Notes under the pieces: model-generated
Database searches by the model: none
The model's input: only the letters and a program-made list of their open reading frames with translations
Told to the model about the DNA's origin: nothing
Shown here: positions 52,009 through 57,924 of the stretch, piece after piece
Layout: each line of letters begins with the position of its first letter
Position numbering within the stretch: position 1 is the stretch's first letter
Assembly: GCA_001025035.1 (NCBI GenBank)
Contig: LCZK01000001.1
Location: forward strand, 1 to 64,000
Direction of reading: 5' to 3'
Length of the DNA stretch: 64,000 bases
From: Actinobacteria bacterium IMCC26207
Lineage (GTDB): Bacteria > Actinomycetota > Acidimicrobiia > Acidimicrobiales > Microtrichaceae
Made by a program: the position numbers and the translations under genes

Positions 52009-52035
52009 TCGATTCTCTAGGCTCCCAAGGCCAGG

Positions 52036-53184
52036 TCAGATAGCGGCGAGTTGGTCGGCAAGGTTAAGTAGTTGGGTTTGGTATTCGAGGTCCTCGCCAG
52101 TCCAACGGTCGGGGAAGGCTGCGACTCCGTGTAGCGCACCGAAGTAGGCGGCGGCCATCGACGCGACGGTGTCGGCGTCGTGGCCGCGTAGGACTGCGTT
52201 GATGACACCTTCTTCAGGGTCGTCTTGGTAGGCGAAGAAGCACCACAGGGCTGCGGGGAGTGTTTCAAGAACAAACGCACCGTTGTAGAGGTAGTCGAAG
52301 GCTTCGCCGATTGGCTTGCCTAGCAGTGCTGGTATTTCCCGAACGCGATTAGCCAGGGTGATTACTGCGCGGGTCTTGCCGGTGCGCTGGTTCCATTCTC
52401 TTTCGGGTGCGCCGGGGTCGTCGATCACTTCGATAGCGGCTGCGAGCTCGTTCATGAGCGCGGTTGGATCGAGACTCGTCGCGTTGGCTCCTGCAAGGTG
52501 AGCGATCAGCCATGCGTGGCCGACTGAACTAGCGACTGCCATCGGGTCGGCGTGCGTGATGAGAGCCGAGAGCGCAGCGTCATGGCACAGCGGTGTTGTG
52601 TCTGCTCCGAGGGCGATTCCAATGGGCGCAACTCGCATGGCTGCACCGTTTCCGGCAGAGGCAACGCCTGCTGTCCACCAGTTTTCGCCCATCTGCAGGT
52701 GATTCACTGCGGTCACACAGGTGTGGCCTGTGCCGCGACCGTTTGGCAGCCAGTTCACGAATCTTCTGGCTAGGTCCTCGGGGACGATGCGGCCTCTTGT
52801 AGCAAGGAGCGACTGAGCCACACACATGGTCATCTGGGTGTCATCGGTGATGGTGCCCTTTGGGCCGCTGTAGTAGCCGCCCCAGGGTTGAAAGTCTCGA
52901 AAGGCTTCTTCTTGGCCTCGTAAGCCAGCGGGATGTCGACCTTCGGCGGGGCGACCAAGGGCATCGCCGATAGCCGTGCCGAGCATCGCGCCCCGAGCCG
53001 AGTCAATGCGCCGCGCGCTCGGTACCAGCTGTCGTTGGGCCGGTGGAGCAGAGCCAATAGGCAACAACTTGCGATCCGAGAGCGATATGCGAACCAGATC
53101 CGAAAGTTCACCCTGTTCTGCGCTAAAGGCATCGGTGTTTGGTTCGGTGTTCGGCTCGCTCCTGTTGCTGTCCCTAGTCTCCAT
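52036..53184 (-). CDS. ADP-ribosylglycohydrolase-family protein
   Basis: It probably removes ADP-ribose from protein or small-molecule targets (DraG/ARH fold). The metal-site motifs are ARGAMLGTAIGDALGRP, ITDDTQMTMCVAQSL, and near the end GHDADTVASMAAAYFGALHG, where the usual GGDTD is GHDAD. That change, His for Gly and Ala for Thr, touches the metal-binding loop and may alter activity. The N-terminal 65 residues are poorly conserved. The ATG at 53184 (382 residues) is chosen; an ATG at 53208 is also in frame. It is convergent with the toxin-antitoxin pair and follows tRNA-Arg. Confidence 0.82.
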   Translation of the reverse strand: METRDSNRSEPNTEPNTDAFSAEQGELSDLVRISLSDRKLLPIGSAPPAQRQLVPSARRIDSARGAMLGTAIGDALGRPAEGRHPAGLRGQEEAFRDFQPWGGYYSGPKGTITDDTQMTMCVAQSLLATRGRIVPEDLARRFVNWLPNGRGTGHTCVTAVNHLQMGENWWTAGVASAGNGAAMRVAPIGIALGADTTPLCHDAALSALITHADPMAVASSVGHAWLIAHLAGANATSLDPTALMNELAAAIEVIDDPGAPEREWNQRTGKTRAVITLANRVREIPALLGKPIGEAFDYLYNGAFVLETLPAALWCFFAYQDDPEEGVINAVLRGHDADTVASMAAAYFGALHGVAAFPDRWTGEDLEYQTQLLNLADQLAAI

Positions 53185-53242
53185 GGCCTCATCGTGACAT
53201 AGGAGCATGCCGTGTTGACCACTGAATATTGGGATTGTGTTG

Positions 53243-53315
53243 TGCCCTCGGACGGATTCGAACCGTCGACCTACCGCTTAGGAGGCGGTTGCTCTATCCC
53301 CTGAGCTACGAAGGC
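53243..53315 (-). tRNA. tRNA-Arg (anticodon CCT)
   Basis: The minus strand folds as a standard 73-nt tRNA. The acceptor stem is GCCTTCG/CGAGGGC (7 bp with one GT pair), the D stem GCTC/GAGC, the anticodon stem ACCGC/GCGGT with loop CTCCTAA, and the T arm GACGG-TTCGAAT-CCGTC. The anticodon CCT reads AGG, a rare arginine codon. No CCA is encoded. No integrase or duplicated 3' end was seen nearby. Confidence 0.95.
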
Positions 53316-53426
53316 GGGATGCTGCCGCACGGAAGTATCTGTGCAGCAGTCACTGATTCTAGGCGGCAACCGAGTCAGCGGAATTGAGCGATTGCCTCGA
53401 GCACAACTGTGGCTACGGTAAGGGCC

Positions 53427-54506
53427 ATGTCTGCCGAGAATCCTGCCCCGCCAACTCCCGTACAAACGCCTGCTGTGAACCTGCCCCCTGTGATGAACCA
53501 GGTGGTACTGCGTCAGCGGCCGGAAGGGTTGTTGTCTTGGGATGATGTTGAACTTGTGCAGGTTCCTCTTTATGAATTGGCAGAGGGTGAGGCGCTGTTG
53601 CATAACGAAGTGCTCGGCGTGGATGCCACCGTTCGATCTTGGCTGAGCCCGAATAAGGGGTACTTGCCGCCAGTTGCCATTGGCGAGCCGGTGCGGTGCT
53701 CCTCCGCTGGGCGCATAGTTGCCTCGAACTGTGATGCGTACAAGGTCGGAGATGTGGTGACCACGTTGGCGGGCTGGGAGGAATTCTCGATCGTGCGTGA
53801 TGACTTCTTCACCACGCACTTGTCGACAGCCGACCCCGAGTTCGATGTTGCCGCCTTTTTGGCCCTATACGGTTCCACCGGCTGCACGGCCTATATCGGC
53901 ATGGTAGAGATCGCCAAGGTGCAGCCTGGCGAGACGGTGGTGGTCTCTGCAGCCGCTGGCGCGACGGGAACGATTGCCGCGCAGATAGCAAAGATCGCTG
54001 GTGCCAACGTGATTGGCATTGCCGGGTCTGACGCCAAATGCGACTGGCTGGTTAACGATCTGGGTCTTGACGGTGCAATCAATTACAAGACCGAAGATGT
54101 GCTCGGCCGCTTGCGTGAACTGGCACCAAAACGCGTTGACGTGTTCTTCGACAATGTTGGCGGCGAAGTGCTTGACGCAGTGATGGCTCGTTTGGCCATG
54201 CACGCTCGGGTGGTGTTGTGCGGCGCAATCTCGGGCTACAACGAGACCACCAAACCGGCAGGGCCAGCGAACTACCTCAACCTGATTCAGCAGCGCGCCT
54301 CGATGACCGGGTTCTTGGCCATTGATGAGGTGCCAAGGTTCGGAGAGATTGCTGAGCACCTGCGGGCCTGGGTCGAGGACGGGCGCCTGCGTTATCAGGT
54401 GCATTATTTCGATGGTTTGGAAGCTTCGGTAGACGCTCTCAATGCCATGTTCACGGGGGCTAACACCGGCAAGATTCTGATCAGAATGAGCGACTCACCA
54501 ATCTGA
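53427..54506 (+). CDS. Zinc-independent MDR-family NADP-dependent oxidoreductase (CurA-like)
   Basis: This 359-residue enzyme is of the leukotriene B4 dehydrogenase / curcumin reductase branch, which reduces C=C bonds of enones with NADPH. The N-terminal domain starts VVLRQRPEGLLSWDD. The cofactor site is ETVVVSAAAGATGTIAAQIAK, split here into VVVSAAAGATG and the following helix, and DVFFDNVGGEVLD is the typical later strand. No structural zinc cysteines are present. The ATG at 53427 is chosen; the frame is open 18 bp further upstream. It has no obvious operon partner; the duplicated promoter element starts 25 bp after its stop. Confidence 0.85.
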   Translation: MSAENPAPPTPVQTPAVNLPPVMNQVVLRQRPEGLLSWDDVELVQVPLYELAEGEALLHNEVLGVDATVRSWLSPNKGYLPPVAIGEPVRCSSAGRIVASNCDAYKVGDVVTTLAGWEEFSIVRDDFFTTHLSTADPEFDVAAFLALYGSTGCTAYIGMVEIAKVQPGETVVVSAAAGATGTIAAQIAKIAGANVIGIAGSDAKCDWLVNDLGLDGAINYKTEDVLGRLRELAPKRVDVFFDNVGGEVLDAVMARLAMHARVVLCGAISGYNETTKPAGPANYLNLIQQRASMTGFLAIDEVPRFGEIAEHLRAWVEDGRLRYQVHYFDGLEASVDALNAMFTGANTGKILIRMSDSPI

Positions 54507-54530
54507 CCTAGCCCTGATCTGATGAGTGAT

Positions 54531-54576
54531 TTTACCTAGTTGCATTCTGTCAATCTTCTGTCACATTAACGGCATG
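54531..54576 (+). promoter_or_regulatory. Duplicated 46-bp promoter element, copy 1
   Basis: This copy matches 55947-55992 at 41 of 46 positions and ends with the ATG of a short Cys-rich frame. TTGCAT, a 16-bp spacer and CACATT followed by six bases and ATG give a leaderless promoter layout. The adjacent upstream sequence is not shared with copy 2. Confidence 0.6.
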
Positions 54577-54666
54577 TTCTTCCCTTCTCCCGTAAGTGGC
54601 GGGCGGCAAGTTGGTCTTTATGCTTGTGAGTGTTGCTGTTTTGGCATGGATCGCAATGAGATATAA
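54574..54666 (+). CDS. Candidate leaderless Cys-rich leader peptide
   Basis: This is a 30-residue frame whose ATG is the last codon of the duplicated promoter element. Residues 17-22 read ACECCC, four cysteines in five positions (18, 20, 21, 22). Its TAA stop is directly followed by the GTG start of the lipoprotein gene (TAAGTG), in the same frame. Cys-rich leaderless leader peptides that attenuate downstream genes in response to cysteine are known from mycobacteria, so the same mechanism is proposed. There is no direct evidence that it is translated. Confidence 0.5.
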   Translation: MFFPSPVSGGRQVGLYACECCCFGMDRNEI

Positions 54667-55830
54667 GTGCCGAAATTCGTGACACTAACCACCATCTCGA
54701 ATGTTCGTCGCTCTCCTCGAAGCCTGAGAGTGTCTCTTTTGCTGGGGATCCTCGTGGCGGCTCTTGTAGCGGTTGGCGGTGGATGTGAGGTCGCGCCCAA
54801 GTTCGGTGGGCGTTCACTCAGGTCAGAGTCTGACCGAGCCGAATCCGTTCCTACTCCTGCTCCGCGTGCCGTCCCGTCACCCCCGGTTACGGCTACTGGC
54901 ATGACGTTTCATGCTGCAGAAACTGCGGCAACCCTTGGGGGCTGCAAAGTCTTCCCTGCTGACCATTACATGAACGCCAGAAATATTGAAACGTTGCCCG
55001 TTCGAGCCGAATCCGCAGCCTGGCTCAACAGCATCGGCGGGGCGTCGAGCAATCTCGTCGCTCCAAGCTCAACTATTTGGCAAGGCTCCCGGCCTGGGAC
55101 GCCAATCAACATCGTTGATTCACGTGCCACGGGATTCAAACCAATAATTTTTGGACATGACTGGTCGGCCAAGTCTTACCTTGGCCCCTACCCCCTGCCG
55201 AGCGCTCCCTTGCTTCAAGGCGCACCTAACCCAACAGGCACCTGGGATAAGCGGCTGATGGTGGTCGATTCGGCAGAATGCATCGCGTACGAACTGATTC
55301 AGTACCAGCAACTCTGGATCGGAACTTCTTTCCTGCGTACTGCGCTCGCAGGTACTCGCTACCCGCTGAACTCAAACGAGATGCCTACCGGAACAACAAA
55401 CGCTCCGAACACCCCACTGATCGGCGCCTACCTGCTCAACTCCGAGGTTAAGTCGGGAACCATCCCGCATGTCATGGCCTTCTGCTCGCAGAACACTCGG
55501 ATCAGTACGTCCTCAATCTGGCCGGCACGCAAGAGCGACGGCTTCAATACAGCGCCCGATGCCATGCCAATGGGAACCTGGGTCCGCCTCGGCGAGGGCG
55601 CCGACCCGGAGTCATTCAGCGGCGGTGCCCGAGTAGTTGTTGAAGCACTCCAGACACGTGGAGCGATCCTGACCGATAGCTGCGCCCATCAGTTCAGCTT
55701 GCTCGCAGAAAACAGCTCCGATTGGAACAATGCTGACATGACGCAGCTCACTCGCCTCACTCCAGCTGACTTTGAAGTCGTTCAGTCTGCAGCACTGAAG
55801 ATCTCTGACACGAGCTATGCAGTGCGCTGA
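54667..55830 (+). CDS. Predicted lipoprotein of unknown function
   Basis: I do not recognise the family. The 387-residue protein has a basic start, a hydrophobic core LLLGILVAALVAVGGGC with Cys at the lipobox, and then a Pro/Ala/Arg linker. The rest looks like a single secreted globular domain with two or three later cysteines (GGCKVFPADHYMN, DSAECIAYELI, DSCAHQF) that could form disulfides. ADHYMNARN and FGHDWSAKSYLGPYPLP are distinctive but unassigned. A GTG start lies directly after the leader-peptide stop, and the ribosome-binding site is weak, so expression probably depends on translation of the leader. Confidence 0.6.
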   Translation: MPKFVTLTTISNVRRSPRSLRVSLLLGILVAALVAVGGGCEVAPKFGGRSLRSESDRAESVPTPAPRAVPSPPVTATGMTFHAAETAATLGGCKVFPADHYMNARNIETLPVRAESAAWLNSIGGASSNLVAPSSTIWQGSRPGTPINIVDSRATGFKPIIFGHDWSAKSYLGPYPLPSAPLLQGAPNPTGTWDKRLMVVDSAECIAYELIQYQQLWIGTSFLRTALAGTRYPLNSNEMPTGTTNAPNTPLIGAYLLNSEVKSGTIPHVMAFCSQNTRISTSSIWPARKSDGFNTAPDAMPMGTWVRLGEGADPESFSGGARVVVEALQTRGAILTDSCAHQFSLLAENSSDWNNADMTQLTRLTPADFEVVQSAALKISDTSYAVR

Positions 55831-55900
55831 GCTAGACACCTTGTTCGCAGTGGCCCTAGATCGTCAGTAACCCCAGGATCGATGGCCCGGTTGGTCGCGC

Positions 55901-55939
55901 CTGATGGGCTTGCTCAGCAGCCTGATTACCTTCCATCAG
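55901..55939 (+). terminator. Possible hairpin after the lipoprotein gene
   Basis: CTGATGG (55901-55907) and CCATCAG (55933-55939) form a 7-bp stem with a 25-nt loop that contains a smaller GGCT/AGCC stem. It is 8 bp before promoter copy 2. There is no T-tract. The remaining part of the 159-bp gap shows nothing else I can support. Confidence 0.3.
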
Positions 55940-55946
55940 CGAGGTT

Positions 55947-55992
55947 TTTACCTAGTTGAGTTCTGGCAATCTTCTGTCATATTGACGGCATG
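55947..55992 (+). promoter_or_regulatory. Duplicated 46-bp promoter element, copy 2
   Basis: This is the same element as 54531-54576 (41 of 46 identical). It holds TTGAGT, a 16-bp spacer, CATATT and six bases before the ATG of the pentapeptide-repeat gene at 55990. The identity stops at the ATG in both copies, so what was duplicated is the promoter with its start codon. Confidence 0.6.
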
Positions 55993-56922
55993 AGATTTGT
56001 GAATACCAAGAGAGGTCGGGCCGCAACAACAGTCCTTCTCGTGTCAGTTTCAGCAGTTTTTGGAGCATCTTGCGATGTGATTGAGACTCCAATCACGGTG
56101 ATCATTCCATCGACAGGCGGATGGTCAGAGAGTCCTCCAACCACTGCTGCGCCTGCTCCCACAACATCTACCACCACGACTATGCCGGTAGAACCAACCA
56201 CGACCACAACCACCTCGACGACTACCAGCACCGTGCCCGTGGCACAGACCTGCACCTTGATCGGCCCAGGGATTGACTTGCAGGGATGTGACCTGTCAGG
56301 TCAGACCATCTCGCATGTTGATCTAAGCAATACCGACCTAGCCAACGTCGACTTATCAGGGGCTCGTGTATTCAACGTGAACCTGTCTGGCGCAACCTTG
56401 ACTGATGTGGACCTGTCTGGGGCAATCGTGAGCGACGTTGACCTGACCGGCGCCAGTTTGAAGAACGCCGACCTGTCTGGTGCTCGGCTAACCAACTCGA
56501 ATCTGACCAACGTGAACTTGGTGGGTGCTGATCTGTCTGGTGCAGACCTGAGTGGCTCAACTGTTGTTCTGTCCGACCTGCATAATGCGAACCTCTCTGG
56601 AGCGAATCTTCGCAACAGTGTTCTGGCAAATCTGAACCTGGCCGGGGCTGATCTTTCGAGTGCTGACCTGCGTGATGCAACTCTGCGAATCTCGGACTTG
56701 TTTACTGCGAACCTGGCTGGGGCACGACTCAACCGAGCAGTTCTAGTTGGCATCAACTTGACCTCCTCCACGCTGACTGATGCCGATCTAACAGATGCCA
56801 ACCTGACGGATGTGGACATCACTGCTGCCGGCAGAACTGGTGCAATCTGGACTGGGGCAACCTGTGGGTTTGGTAGCGAGCCCAGCGTGTTGTGCGTGGA
56901 CTTCGTAGCAACTGCTCTCTGA
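55990..56922 (+). CDS. Secreted pentapeptide-repeat protein
   Basis: This is a 310-residue exported protein. The N terminus MRFVNTKRGRAATTVLLVSV...GASC is a signal peptide with a possible lipidated Cys28. A Thr/Pro-rich linker (about 50-85) follows. From about residue 97 to 280 there are more than 30 pentapeptides of the A(D/N)Lxx type, such as NVDLSGARVFNVNLSGATLT, forming a right-handed quadrilateral beta-helix. Two cysteines near the end (TCGF, VLCVDF) may form a disulfide. Exported pentapeptide-repeat proteins lack a known common function. It is transcribed from promoter copy 2. Confidence 0.85.
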   Translation: MRFVNTKRGRAATTVLLVSVSAVFGASCDVIETPITVIIPSTGGWSESPPTTAAPAPTTSTTTTMPVEPTTTTTTSTTTSTVPVAQTCTLIGPGIDLQGCDLSGQTISHVDLSNTDLANVDLSGARVFNVNLSGATLTDVDLSGAIVSDVDLTGASLKNADLSGARLTNSNLTNVNLVGADLSGADLSGSTVVLSDLHNANLSGANLRNSVLANLNLAGADLSSADLRDATLRISDLFTANLAGARLNRAVLVGINLTSSTLTDADLTDANLTDVDITAAGRTGAIWTGATCGFGSEPSVLCVDFVATAL

Positions 56923-56961
56923 TTTACGACCCTGGCCGTTGTTCTGTGATATCCCGTTGGG

Positions 56962-57792
56962 ATGGATTCACAGGCAGACAACTCGGGTTTGGTCACTGTT
57001 GAAATTGCGGACTCAGTCGCCGTCATCCGATTGAATCGGCCGGAGGTGCGCAACGCACTTTCGGCTGAGCTCATGTTGGACATCTACAAAGCCGTGAGTG
57101 CCTGCGAGGCTGACGAGGCTGTGCAGGTGATGATTCTTACGGGAAGTGATCCGGCGTTCTGCGCAGGCCTTGACTTGAAAGATCTAGCATCAGGCAAGTT
57201 GCAGAAGGCGTTTGATCAGATTTCTGCAGCACCGGGGCGTGCCGAAATAGCAGTTGACTCTGGTCTGCCTAGCCCGTTCCCACCGCATCGCAAATTAATG
57301 ATCGGAGCCATCAACGGAGTTGCCGTAACTGGCGGTTTAGAACTTGCGCTTGCCTGCGATTTTTTGGTGGCCTCTGACCGGGCTGGCTTTGCAGACACGC
57401 ATGCCCGAGTTGGCATCATGCCGGCCTGGGGTTTGACGGTGATGTTGCCGCAGGCCATCGGCGTGCGCCGTGCTCGGGAGATGTCGGTGACTGGTAACTA
57501 TGTCGACGCTGCAACTGCGTTGGACTGGGGCTTGGTCAACCATGTGGTTCCACACGAGGGGCTGCTGCTGTTCTGCCTGAAGCTTGCCGCCGATGTGTGC
57601 TCCAACGATTCCGCCGGCGTGAAGCGTCTGCTGCAGACGTATGCGGAGGGGTCGCTCGTAACGGTTGCGCAGGCCTGGGGTGTCGAGGCCGACGCTGGCC
57701 GCGAATGGTACAAAGCTGGCGGCGGGGACCTGGATGAGGTGGAACGCCGTCGGCAGGGGATCATTGAGCGCGGGCGCTCGCAGACTGATTGA
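56962..57792 (+). CDS. Enoyl-CoA hydratase/isomerase-family protein
   Basis: This is a 276-residue crotonase-fold enzyme acting on acyl-CoA thioesters. The oxyanion hole is FCAGLDLKDL, and the second is GVAVTGGLELALACD, which also holds the first catalytic Glu position. The position of the second catalytic Glu (in the stretch DTHARVGIMPAWG, usually with Glu before the helix) is not glutamate, so hydratase activity may be lost or altered. ATG 56962 is the only reasonable start. The 3' end runs into a 25-bp tandem array and the stop codon is created by the first repeat junction. icmF follows. Confidence 0.8.
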   Translation: MDSQADNSGLVTVEIADSVAVIRLNRPEVRNALSAELMLDIYKAVSACEADEAVQVMILTGSDPAFCAGLDLKDLASGKLQKAFDQISAAPGRAEIAVDSGLPSPFPPHRKLMIGAINGVAVTGGLELALACDFLVASDRAGFADTHARVGIMPAWGLTVMLPQAIGVRRAREMSVTGNYVDAATALDWGLVNHVVPHEGLLLFCLKLAADVCSNDSAGVKRLLQTYAEGSLVTVAQAWGVEADAGREWYKAGGGDLDEVERRRQGIIERGRSQTD

Positions 57793-57876
57793 GCGCGGGC
57801 GCTCGCAGACTGATTGAGCGCGGGCGCTCGCAGACTGATTGAGCGCGGGCGCTCGCAGACTGATTGAGCGCGGGCG
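57763..57876 (+). repeat. 25-bp tandem array, about 4.5 copies, with palindromic units
   Basis: Units start at 57763, 57788, 57813, 57838 and a partial one at 57863 (ATTGAGCGCGGGCGCTCGCA begins each; the remaining five bases are GACTG). Each full unit contains GAGCG-CGGG-CGCTC, a 5-bp hairpin. The first unit encodes the end of the enoyl-CoA hydratase-like protein, and the TGA stop at 57790-57792 spans the junction with unit 2. The copies are identical, so the array is recent and probably variable in number. Confidence 0.9.
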
Positions 57877-57924
57877 GCAACTAGTCTGTGGCCCAGTGCT
57901 TACTGCTACGGAAATGGGCTGAGG

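Noticed and set aside
53243-53315. tRNA-Arg as an integration site for a genomic island
   Set aside because: No integrase gene and no direct repeat of the tRNA 3' end were found in the flanking sequence.
57763-57876. CRISPR array
   Set aside because: The 25-bp units abut each other with no unique spacers, and no cas genes are present.
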